In this document: positions 21,106 to 33,700 of the stretch, in pieces
Position numbering within the stretch: position 1 is the stretch's first letter
Layout: every line of letters begins with the position of its first letter
Assembly (NCBI RefSeq): GCF_000003815.2
Contig: NC_049980.1
Coordinates: forward strand, 4,635,386-4,699,385
DNA: 64,000 nucleotides
Direction: 5' to 3'
From: Branchiostoma floridae
Taxonomy: Eukaryota > Chordata > Leptocardii > Amphioxiformes > Branchiostomatidae
Made by a program: the position numbers and the translations under genes
Notes under the pieces: model-generated
Database searches by the model: none
What the model saw: the letters and a program-made list of their open reading frames with translations, nothing else
What the model was told of the DNA's origin: nothing

Positions 21106-21785
21106 TGCAGGTCAGGCAAAAAGCCTGTCTGCCTCCTCATCTGTCCAATCCACAGGAGACCCCCCCCCCCCAAAAATAACCAAGATTGTCAAAATACAAT
21201 GAAATTACAGAAATAAATCTATGATAAGTCAGAAACCAGCAAAAAACATGACTTTTTTGTGAACCTCAATAGGTGTGTATTTTGCATTTGTATGATTTAT
21301 TGCACCACGGCCATACATGATGAGAAAGGGATTACAAAACTAGAGCTCACTCCTTCGTCAAATGACGTTAACCTTTTCAGCTGAAGTATTCTGAAAGTGT
21401 CTACCTTTCCAAAATCATGACCACAGCAATTGTGATGAAAATGAAAATTCTGCCGCAGTGCAATAGAACTTCACTAGGGGCTCATAATCTGTTGCAATTT
21501 CTTTATTTTGCCAACACCTACCAACATACCAAATATATACACATCTTCTCGAGTTATGGTGTTCACTGACAAACATACATTACACACATACATGCAGACA
21601 GGCAGATACACGACTCAACACAAAGCCACGAAAACACAACCCCCTTAACGATAATCAAACACGATAGTGTAGTCACACATATTCTATATTCCCGCTGCTA
21701 CAGTTTGATGCATTCTGGACCGGCGCCAAAACGGCTGACTGTGACGATGACACGGTGAAACACTCGGTTGTGAACCTTCTGCACC

Positions 21786-24700
21786 ATGACGTCAGACCGT
21801 AAGTAGTATCTTTATATTTTCTGCTTGTCTAAAAAAACAGCCTTCATTATAGATGTAGAATGTGAGTTTTGATTTTATCTAACTGGACGTTGGATAAACA
21901 AGGGTTCTAGCAACTAAGCAAACAGTAAACAACCAGTCACAGCAAACAGTAAACTTACCAACCAACCAACCAACCAACCAACCAACCAACCAACAAATAA
22001 ACAAAGCAAACGCATAAGAATTGCTAACATACTGTTGTTCTGAATTGATTTTTTGTCTCTTTTGTCTGCAGGGCACAGATTCGGTCAATCGCCCCCACCG
22101 TTGGTCGAGTATCTTCAGGATATTCTCAACAGGTATCCAGACGGGGGACAGATTCTGAAGGTGAGCAAGACATCAATGATTTCACATGATACAATTAAGC
22201 CAGCAACAGATCATGTGACTTTAAGTGGTCAGGAAGAAGGTTGAAAAATGACACAGTATGGTATACCGAGATTTGTTATCCGTTTTCCGATATTTTTCGT
22301 CACTTTGCGACATATATGTACTCATTTTGCTGCTGTTTTGCACACGATTTACAGTATGGTCAAAACATTATACTGAAACGGACAATTGGTGAGAGAGCCA
22401 TATCGTCAAAACAACATGGCACAAAGAAAACGAATGTCCTTCATGAAATATAAAAACTTAAAATGTTTCTTCGCAAGGAGTTGATACAGAACGCCGAGGA
22501 TGCGGAAGCCAGCGAGGTGCGGTTCCTGTACGACAGGACCCAGTACGGCACCGGGACGCTCTACTCTTCCAAACTGGAGCCGTGCCAGGGCCCCGCCCTG
22601 TGCGCCTACAACGACGCCTGCTTCACCGAGGAAGACTGGGAAAACATCCAGACGACAGCAAGGAGCGTGAAGAAGGAAGACCCCATGAAGATCGGACGCT
22701 TTGGGCTGGGATTCAACTCCGTGTATCATCTTACAGGTAAGATTATGTTTGCATACATTGTATGTTATGGCTGAGGTAGTATACAGGAATTCTTTAAGAA
22801 TGTCTACAAACTTAATGAACAAGATCATTGTGTAAGGAGCAGAAATCGTACAGTACAGCTGCACACCATAATTTAAACGTTCATTTACATGTTTATGCTA
22901 GTTACAAGTACATGGTAAAAACATATAGGAGATATATATGTGCCGATGGATAGTTGATTGACATTATCTTAGCAGTGTACTAAACAAATATTTGTGTTCG
23001 TTGGTTAAAGTAGCGTCCAATTTATTCAAAACGCATTTTATCTTAAAACGCGCGGACAACAGAGCCAAAAGTGTCCATCTTACAGTTAGGATAAACTTTG
23101 TTGATCTCTAAGTTGTAGAAAGACAAAATCTTAACTTTTCTCAGGCTCCACCTTAGAAAGTCGAACAGACTTGGAACATTTTACTAAAATTATACTCGCT
23201 TGGAGTTAATAATGTTTTTGCCATTTAATGCCAAATTCGTCGAAAGAAGCAGAATGCCGGGATATACTCTCTTCTAAGAGCAAAGAATACCATAGTTCAT
23301 GAAGGTCATGTTGTAACCACTGTACAACAATATCTTCCCGCATGTAGAGTACTAGTCTCTGACCTTTATGTATATATGTCTTAATGCATGATCTCAGAAA
23401 TAGTTTGAGTTAAAATGGTGACGGTATTGTCTGAAGAACAGCAAAACAATGTCGGCATAGATTGTCTTTTGTCTCTCAGAAGGACTCTTGATCCTTGATA
23501 ATGTTTATTGCCAAAGTAAACTCTAATGAATAGTGTTGCATCCCCAATAGCGCTTCTATCCCAAAAGCGCTATTGGGATGGAGCGCATTTGGGATAAGCC
23601 TGCATCCCCAAAAGGTTGAAAAGCGCTTCTGGGATGGAGCGCATCCAAGAGCACAGGGCGTATGGGGGAGGGCACCGATCACTTCCGGGTAGTTGGGATA
23701 GAAAATCATTGCCTGGGATAGCACAAATGTGCTTATGGGATAGAGCACATTTAGGATAGCACAAATAGCATGGCCGCATGTTTTAATCTTGTTCCCAGAT
23801 CTGCCCATGATCCTGAGTGGACACCACATCGCCATCCTTGATCCACACGAGAGCATCTTCCTCATAGACGGCGTTCGGCAGAGCGGTCGAATCTGGCACC
23901 TAAAGGACGATGCAGAAGAGATCAAGAGGCTACAAGACCAGTTCTCTCCTTTTAAAAACCTCTTCGAGGGTGCCGAAGATCCCTTTAAGACCGGGTTCTT
24001 CAACGGGACGATCTTCCGATTCCCCTTGAGACAGACGCCATCAAGACTATCCAAGACTCTCTATGACTATCAGAAAATCGTTGACTTCTTTGAATCCTTT
24101 AGAGCAGATGGCGACATTGTCCTACTGTTCCTGCACCACGTTCGGTCAATCAGACTGATGACCAGAGAGACAACAGGCCAAAGCACCACCGACCATCGCG
24201 TTTCAATGACAATGAGCAGCTATTCTGAGCAAGAAAGGGAAACCCGTTTCACGACTGAGGTGAAAGAAGCTCTGAAAGTACCGGTGGACAGTCGTGATAC
24301 AGTTGTCAGTACCCGCCGCTTCTCAATCGCAGTGAGCGGTGAACCTACTAGAGACTGGCTAGTCACAAGCTACGTGAAGGGACGGGGGATCTCAGAAGAA
24401 GCAAGGGAGCTGTCTGAAGAGCTCAGCTTGCTCCCGTGGGTGGGGGTAGCGATGCCGCTGTCCGGGGACGGGAGGTTTGAGGGGAGGACATTCTGCTGTC
24501 TACCACTGCCAGCAGGACACGAGTCCACCGGCCTGCCTGTCCATGTGCACGGCTTCTTCGGCGTCAGCGACAACAGGAGGAGTCTGAAGTGGACAGGGAC
24601 GGACCAAAAGAGCGACTCTGCAGCAAGGTAGGGTTTCCTTCATTAAGACTGTACACTGTACTATTTCTATCTATCTGTTCTCAAGACCGCCTTTTCTTTA

Positions 24701-27700
24701 ATCTTTTTAGAGTAGAATATTTCAATTCTTTTTCAAATCTTCAAATCCAAGACATGTGAGTACGCTGGTGACAAGATGAAGATCCTTCGATGGACTCCAT
24801 CCACCATGGCCCTTACATCATCCTACGTATCTATACCTGTGGCTGAACCTGCATTACCTTTCTTTATTGCCAACGGAACAAGTTACTACTTTAAATGTTT
24901 GTCGTTCTGTCTTTGATACTTATTTATTTATTCAACACAGGGATAACAGAGCGTTTCCTTTCCCCTGCTCAGGTGGAACGAGGTCCTGGTGCGGGAGATC
25001 CTGCCCTCTGCCTACGCCCGCCTCATCACCGACGCCACGAAGTGCTGTACCAAAGACATCCTCTACGCGGCGCTTCCAGACCTGCACAACACGGCCCCAC
25101 ACTGGGATCAAGCTCTCAACCCGTTCTTCAACAACGTCCTCACTCAGAAGGTTGTGTGGACTCCTGCGAATGGCGGGAAGTGGATCACACCGACAGATGC
25201 AGTCTTCAACAGGACGTCCGTTCCATCTGCAGTTGTAGACTACCTGGTCGGCTCGGGATTAGATGTGGTAACGCTGCCAAAACACGTCATGCAGGCCATC
25301 GATGACACTTTCCCCGGCCCCTCTCTCAGCAAAGTCACCCCCGGACTGCTGAGAACCACCATGAAGAAGACGGGAGTGCAAAACAGTTCCAGAAAGCACA
25401 AACTGGCCTGGCTGCAGTACGCGCTAGACGACAAGAAATACGACGAGATGGATGGACTCGAACTCCTTCCATTGGCCGACAAGACTTTCACAACGTTCTC
25501 AAAATACGACAAGACGATCTTCATCGAATCTGAAGAGCACCCCAGAACCCTTCTTCCGGGACTACAGGGGCGTTTCCTGGACACGGATACGGACATCAAA
25601 CCACCTGTCCTACACCATCTGAGGACGGCTGCGACGGAGGCAGAAGGAAAAGGTATGTACTAAAAATGTAACAGATATTGAGTCATTTTCGCATGCCTAA
25701 GAATGCAGCTGATAAGCGTAAGCCTAAATTCCCTTGCAAATATGTCATTTATCCATACCATTGGCTTTCATACAGGGGAACACATCAAACAGGTAAAACA
25801 AAACAAGGAGGTTGAAAAAGGTTCCCTTTTTAACCTCCTTGAACAAAAGTACCTCGGCTGTTTGTATTGTTTCTATTTTTGTTTTGCAAGTTGTGAGTTT
25901 GGGTTACCTTGATATGGCTATCAATCTGTGATGCTCCTTTTGTATTCCTCTAAGAACAATGAAGAAAGCTTACAAACCTCCAACATTGTCTTCCTAACAG
26001 CCCGCTCCTACCTTCCCTGCCTCCAACTACGTCATCTCACCCCACAGCTGGTGGCCAATCACCTGGGAGAAGCACTGCCGCCTGATTGGTTGCAGGTAAG
26101 TCACGTTACTTGGCGCCCCGCACTTGCGCAGCAGCCTCCCCAAGGATGGCTGTCTCAGCTGTGGCAGTACCTACAAGTTCACTTCCCCAACGATCTCAGT
26201 TCCTTCGTTGGCCTTCCGATTCTCCCTATAGTCGGAATGGACGCGATCAGCCTCGTCCGACTTGAACAGCCCTCGAAGGTGATCCGCCCCAGATATGAAG
26301 AGGCAAGGATGCCTGACGTCATCAAGAAGCTTGTTCGTGACGTGGATGCCACGATGCTTGAGGACGTGCCAGCCTACCTGAACCACCCGAAGCTTGAGGA
26401 CTACATACACCGCTGTACCCCATCAGGTCTTCTAAAACTTCTGCAAGTTGTCGGAGTGGACAAAGTTGTGTCAAAGGTCGACACGATGATCCCCGAAGCC
26501 AAATGCTCGTTACGGGCTTTCTTTGCGAAAAGTGGCAATCTCAACGATACGGAGCGAAGCCTATTGGCCAAACTGCCGATCTTTGAAGCTGTCGATGATA
26601 CAGATTTGAAGCGAAGGTACCTACCAGCCTTGGATACAAGAGGCATGATGCTGCAGATTGCCCCTCTTGACCTGACTACTGACCCCCTACCTGCCGGGTT
26701 ATCCTTGCCCACGACCCTCATCATCAGCAATGACTTCGACTCACAAGCTCTAGGTCGCCTCGTTGGTCTCCAACAACTGAGCATAACACGGCTTTTGGTG
26801 GAAATGATGGAAAAGATCCGCCGGAAAGAATACACAAGAGGACAGATTGACTCTCTCATGCTGTGGATTCTCAAGAATCTCCAAAGTTTAAAGAGAAAAG
26901 ACCCGAGCATCACCAACCGAATCCAAACTTTGGCATTCGTGACAACCAACGGCAGCACCAAAGTCACCCCCATGGATCTGTTTAGTCCTGAAGAGGCAGT
27001 CTCTGCTGCGTTACTGGGCGAACCAGTCTTCCCAGCACCACCGTACACAGACAGGAGCACACTGATAGCTTTGCTCGAGCTGGGAATGCGACAGAAGCTT
27101 TCTTCACAGGATGTTCTACGCAGTGCAAGAAACGTGCAGACCTTCTACAGTTCTGGCAAGTTGACCCTTCCTGATGCAAAACGAAAGGCCAAGGCGATCA
27201 TCTCTGCTCTTGTTCCCCAGATGCTCACGACTCCAGTGAACGGCGTGCTCCTTACAGCCGCACTGATGGACGTGAACTTCTTACCGGTCCGCTCAGAAAG
27301 ACCCGGGTCCTATCTGCCAGGGTTGTCATGGTACCCGGAGAAAAACAACGCCATCTTTGTAAGTCCAAGAGATGCACGAGTTTTGGAGTGTGCAGACCTT
27401 GTTGGCTCGACCATACCGATTGTCGATGGGGAGGTGCCTGATGGTTTCATCTCTGCTTTTCAGTGGAGCAAACAGAAACTGCCGATCGAAAAAGTCGTCC
27501 TGCAACTCAAAACTATATGTTACCATTACAACGTGTCCCGCCCAACCAAGCACCATGTTGTGCAAATTCTGACCGAGATCTATCGACACATTGACGTCAG
27601 GATGAAATCAGGAGACAAAACTGCCCTGACGTTACTATCTTCCGGTGACTTCCCTCCCTGGGTTTGGCATGGTGACGGTCTTGCAGCACCAAACGCAGTG

Positions 27701-30700
27701 ACGCTGTCCTCTCCATTCACCCCCATCCTTGACCTTGCTCCGTACAGATTCAATCTGCCTGAGGAGTTCCGTGACTTCAAGCAGATGTTCAGGGCTGCTG
27801 GAGTCAAAGAGAGCCTTGACGAATCAGACCTGATACAAACGCTGCATGAGATTCAATCGACACCAAAACTGTCGACAGAAAGAGATCTGAAGTTGTCCCT
27901 AAGCATCATAGATTGGATAGTCAGCCACCCACAGATCCTCGAAGAAGTACGAGACGACATATTGGTTCCCATAGCAACAAAGGACAGCTCTCGTCTGACG
28001 TTGGCACCGGTGTGTGAGTGCACGTACAATGACGTGTCTTGGAGCGACGCGCAGGCTTTACTTGATGACGAGGACGAAGAATTCAAACCACTTCACAAAC
28101 TGGTACCCTTAGACACAGCACAACTACTGGAGGTGCCATCCCTCAGCCAGCGGGTCGTCAACGCTGAGGAGTTTGGGTTCGACCAGTGTGGGCAGCACGA
28201 GAAGGTCACACAGCGTCTCAAAAACATTTTGAACGACTACCCCGAGGGAGCAGGGATCTTCAAAGAGCTCATTCAAAACGCAGACGACGCCAAAGCAACG
28301 GAAGTGAAGTTCCTTCTCGACTGGCGGACGAACGAAGACTCCAGGGAGGACCTGATAGACCAAGGCATGGCGGTGTGTCACGGACCGGCGCTGTGGGCGT
28401 TCAACAACGCCACGTTCAGCGAGGAGGACTTCAAGAACATCCAGAATCTTGGAGGGCAAACAAAACTGGAGGCCCTTGAGAAAGTTGGGAGATTTGGGGT
28501 TGGCTTCAATTCTGTCTACCATGTCACTGACCTACCAAGTTTTGTCAGTGGAAGTCGGGTGCTTTTCTTTGATCCACATGCCACGCACCTCTCCAAACAC
28601 ATCAAAGATAAGTCTAGACCAGGAATCGGACTGGACTTACAGAAGAACACACGGCTGGTCAGCAGGTTCAAAGACCAGTTTAAGCCTTTCCAAGGCGTCT
28701 TCGGCTACAGCACAAGTACTTCCTACAACGGAACACTGTTCAGGCTCCCGTTAAGAACACCGCAGGAAGCATCCGACAGCGAGATTAGCGATGCGGTCTA
28801 CAGTACACCCGGCAACAAAAACATGAAAAGCCTAGTTGAAAGCTTCAAGAAAGGCTTGAAACTACTCCTTCTCTTCACACAGAATGTCACACATGTGACG
28901 ATGTACACCCTGGATGAGTTGTCAGACCCGTCAAAGATGGTCACAACGTTCGAAGTCTCAAAGACAGACATGAAGTATTTGCGTGAAATGCAGATTCCTA
29001 ATCACGTACTGACAGGAAACAAATTTCAAGTTCAGAGCAACTGTCTGCTGGCGACATCGGACGTGATGAAACGTCATGGCACCAAGAGAAAAGTGGAGTA
29101 CCCGGAAACATCCATGGTAGTCAAAGTAACCTGCCGAGAGGGGAACGATGACCCTGTGAGTGAGAAGTGGATCATTTCGTCCTGCATGGGTACAGCGGAA
29201 TCACTGCAGTTAGCCCTGTCTACAAACGGGAGGAAGGCGGGGCTCGTTCCATGCGGAGGCGTGGCAGCGATGCTGAAGTCCAGTGATGGCAGCCACGCGA
29301 ACGCCTCCGTGGATGATCCGCCAAACGGAGAGGCATTCTGCTTCCTACCTCTGTCTATCCCAACGGGACTACCTGTCCACGTGAACGGCAGTTTTGCTGT
29401 CGCATCCAACCGCCGGGGGCTGTGGGAAGAGACGAGTACAGACAGGAACGACCTGAAGGTGGAGTGGAACAAGGCTCTTATGGGGGATGCTGTGTGTAAG
29501 GCGTACATTACAATGCTTCTAGACCTGAAAGATATGGCAAAGAAAGGACTACTGACTCCCTATCAGTACCACAGCTTTTGGCCTAACCCCAGTCACATTA
29601 CAGAAACCACACATTACAACGTCCTTGTGAAAGCCTTCTATACTGCCTTGTCATCATATGATAAACCACGAGCTCTGTTTGAGTCAGAGGGACTATGGCT
29701 GAGTTTTACATCTACAGTCTTTCTTGACTCCGGAATCGCCTTCTCCTCAGAAGAGAACATTGCCGCCAGGTGTGCACTGCAGCAGTGTTTGTTAGATTGC
29801 ACTGTCGTTGAGCTGCCCGAATGGGTAAGGAAAGGGTTCCAAAGAGCCGACTGTGACGAGCTGCTCTCTAAGCACACATACACAGAGGAGCGATTCTACT
29901 CCGAGCTGTTCTTTCGTCGTATACGGGACTTGTCTGATGACATACGGGATCCCCTGATGCTCCGTATATTAGGCAGAGAAAATGAAGACTACCGCGATCT
30001 AATCAAAACTACAGCCTGTATTCCCACCAGCCCAAGAGGACAAGAATTGTCTCGTCCTGGAGACCTCATACATCCCAACGGAAAGGTCTCGAAGATGTTC
30101 ATGCCTTATGACAAGAAGTTCCCCTATGGAACCACAGAAACCTACTTGAAGCCTTCGCGTCTGGAGATATTGACAGAACTGGGCATGTGCAAGGATGACG
30201 TCCCGTGGGAAGTCGTCATCGAACGTGCAAAGTCAGTAGTCGACTTGAACAAAGTGGATCAGACTAAATCCCTGAAGCGAGTCGTTGCACTGATGGACTT
30301 TATCGTAGAGAAAGCCAGGAAACAAACAAACAAGGAACAGTTGAAACAAGTGAGGAAACAGTTGTCCAGAATCCCGTTCCTACCAATCATGCAGAAACCA
30401 CGGGAATGGCTCTTCTCATGGAAAGGCTCTGAGCATGCCGCGGACGCACTCCTTTCCGCCCATGATCTACAGCCAAGTAAGAACTACCAGATCGCAGGCG
30501 TCTCCTGCCCAATTCTTTGTAGTAAAGTTGTTACAGAAGATGGCCACGGAAGTCGTAACAACCACTACACAGTGCCAGGTCAGCTTAGCAAGTTGTTGGG
30601 CCTAGAAGATAAATCTCCTGACTTGAACGAAACATTGCACAACCTCCAGGAAATCATTAAAGTCAACATGAACGCCATTTCGATGAGAGAAGATATTTGG

Positions 30701-33700
30701 GAGTACACGAGGAAATCCTATCTCGCGACATGCAAACACCTTCAGAAGCTTTGTCAGGAGTCTAAACTCAATTCCCACAAGGTTGCTGCAGAGCTATGTG
30801 ATACCCCGTTCATCATGAGCTTGGGAGACAAGAGGTTCCTCTCTCCCACAGATGTGTCCTTTAAGTTGAAGTTCGATGGTTCACCCTATCTGTACCAAGT
30901 GCCAGAGGAATTGGCCAAAGAACTTCATTCTCTTCTCTCGGTCTGCAAAGTCAAAGAGGCTTTTGAAACATGTGACTTCATACGAGCTCTTGATAAGCTG
31001 AAGGATGATAAGGGAGACCAAAGGCTAAGCTCCGATGAGGTCAACCTAGCGCTGGAATTGTTGAAGACAGCCAGCGACCTGGAGGGAGAAGACATCAGAG
31101 AACAGGAACTCTGGATACCGGACGAGAGTGGTGTGTTGCGCAGGCCTTCGGAGGTATGTTACAATGACTGTGCCTGGATGGAGCAGAAGGATGACATGGT
31201 GTTCTGCCACAAGGACATATCAAGAGGATTAGCGGTGGAGAAGTTGGGAGTCAAGCCTGTACGGCACAAGGCGCTAGAGGCCTACTCACACAACCTGATT
31301 TGTTTCGGCACTGATTTCGGTCAGGTGGAAAAGCTGACGAACAGAATCAAACACCTCCTGGATGCGTATCCCTTCGGTAAGGAGATCCTCAAAGAACTGT
31401 TACAAAATGCCGACGACGCAGGAGCAACAGAAATCCACTTTGTGTTCGACAAGCGGCAGCATGGCACGAAGCACATCTTTGACGATAGCTGGAAGGAACT
31501 GCAAGGACCAGCCCTGTGTGTTTACAACAACACGCCTTTCAAGGATTCTGACTTGATCGGTATACAAAGCCTCGGAGAAGGCAGCAAGGCACAGGATCCG
31601 GTAAAAACTGGAAAGTACGGAGTGGGCTTCAACGCAGTCTACCACCTGACAGACTGCCCTTCCTTTATGACAGGAGGGGACAAGCTCTGCATATTTGATC
31701 CGCAGCTTCGCTTTGTCCCAGGAGCAACACAGAAGCACCCAGGACGTATGTTGAATGGCGTTGACGACTACCTGAGGCAGCAGTACAAGGATGTCTTTGA
31801 CTGCTATCTTAATGACAAGCCTGAGTTTTCGTCTCCGAATAGCACCATGTTCAGATTCCCTCTACGGGCGACAGCCTCCGACCTGAGTGAGAAAGAAGTG
31901 ACGGAAGAAATGATGATGGACCTCCTAAGAACATTTCAAAGGGAGAGCTTTGAAGTCCTCTTGTTTGTCAACAGCGTGGAAAAGATCAAGATCTCCATCA
32001 TAGAGAGGGACGGAACCTCTCGTGAATTCTATCACGCCGAGGCATTCATAACGAAAGAGGCAAGGCAAGAGCGGAAGAAATTCGCAAAATACGTGACTGA
32101 ATGCGCTCGCAGTAAAGAGCCTCTCCACACATTGCCGACTCATCACGTCACATACAACCTGAACCTCCGCGACAACAAACAGCACCAGGAGACCTGGATG
32201 GTTCACCAGAGAATCGGATTTGAGGACAAAGACATCCCAAACAGCATTAAAGATGCTCACGCAGCAAACGAGTTGGGCCTACTTCCTAGAGGAGGGGCAG
32301 CTGTCTGTCACATACAGTGTAAACAGCCATATAATACGAAAGCGTTTCTGGCATCAAGGAAGTATGAAGAGTGTTATCATATGGGACCCAAACGTGCATT
32401 TTGCTTCCTGCCTCTACCCATCAAAACGAAACTCCCGGTCCACGTGAACGGCCATTTCGCCTTGGACCACGAGGCTAGGAGAAACTTGTGGAGGGATGAG
32501 AAAAGTGGGATGAAGTCGGACTGGAACAAGACGTTGATCAAAGAAGTCATCGCTCCGGCATACGCAGCAGTGATAGATGCGAAACGAGCACTAGACTTTG
32601 GTGTAGAACAGGAATCGCCGTCTGCATCAAATGCAGGGAGCTTGCAGAAAGCACTGAAGGTATATCACAGTCTCTTCCCGTCTGTCGCCGATATGACTGA
32701 TGAGTGGATGGAACTTTCTAAAGCTTTCTATCAGCATATCAATCAGAAGCATCTTCGCCTTCTGCCAGTACTACGGACAATCAACATGGATTCACAGCCT
32801 CAAAGTGGCACTCGGCGAAAACACAGTAATCCCCAGCAGACACTGGAATGGCTGCCACCAACGGGTAATGGGAAAGATGAAGCATTCTTCAACACAGTGA
32901 AGATCGACGACCCAACGTACTTTGTGCAGGTGACCCCACAAAAGTCGAAGAAAACGGTGTTGGTAGAGACACTCCTGGACCTGGGATTCAATCTTCTCTC
33001 ATGCCCACGAACAATATTCGACTCCTTTACAAAATCCGGGGTCAAAGTACAAGGGACTCTCCCCGAGTCTGTGGCCCAGTTTCTTCAGACGCACACAGCC
33101 GACGAACCGTTGTGTCGTATCGGAGCTTCCCTTCCAGCCCCACTAAGCAACACGACTTTCCAACAAGCAGAGAAACTTAAAGTGGTCCTTGAGTACTGTT
33201 TGTCAGCTAAACAAGAAGAAACCCAGGAACACACGCCACATGGCCGTTCTCCACCAGATCCATCAACACAAAAACAGGAGCACGTGCACGCACTACACGA
33301 CCTACCTTTGCTTCTGACAGCTGACAATATCTTACGAGCATTTGACATCTCATCTCCCGTATTTGCAACATGCTACGCAGACCTCGTTCCAAGTGTGCCA
33401 GAGCAGTTTCTACACATCTCCTGCCTTTCAGAAGTACAAGGTAAAAAGACTGACGAATCAGTTCGTTGTTTTGACGTCAAAGCTCTTCGTACACTGATGC
33501 CACGTGTTCTGGACGAAAGTGTGTTCGGAAATGGGGAGACTGTTAATTTGAAGCAGTCTCCCGCCATGCCATCGCAGTGTTGGACATACCTTCTTTGGCA
33601 TTTCTTCGAGCACGAAGTACACCGAAATGCAGCAGCGAAAGAAGCAGGGCAAAAGGGTGTAATCAAAGAGATCATGGGCCTGTTCGCCAAATGGGCATTG

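Larger units (their letters stand above)
19465..21640. repeat. Related decayed repeat block with GT microsatellite
   Basis: It opens with TTACCTCCTTTAAATATCATGG...TTATATTTTCGCTAG, followed by a (GT)n run at 19528-19560. It carries the same kind of phrases (ACTGCAG, CTAGGGGCTCATAATC, TTCTCGAGTTATGGTGTTC) as the repeats at 17711 and 60834. Boundaries are uncertain. Confidence 0.4.
15931..21703 (+). other. Sacsin intron 1 (inferred), repeat-filled, no other gene seen
   Basis: Long AT-rich stretch with no supported exon on either strand. It holds an element ending in CCTTCGCCAGA (17711-18625), a repeat-rich block from 19465, two tandem duplications, and several ATGCAAAT/AATTAAT segments that belong to repeats. 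A short GC-richer stretch at 17000-17190 gives overlapping ORFs on both strands without a recognisable domain. Confidence 0.45.

Noticed and set aside
25928-26000. Met start at 25928 for the large ORF
   Set aside because: The in-phase acceptor CTAACAG at 26000 joins the previous exon; the ORF start is only intron sequence that happens to be open.
26096-26135. CAG|GTAAGT inside the giant sacsin exon, with a CAGCAG about 39 nt later
   Set aside because: The would-be intron is too short, and the intervening residues (VSHVTWRP) fit the sacsin family.
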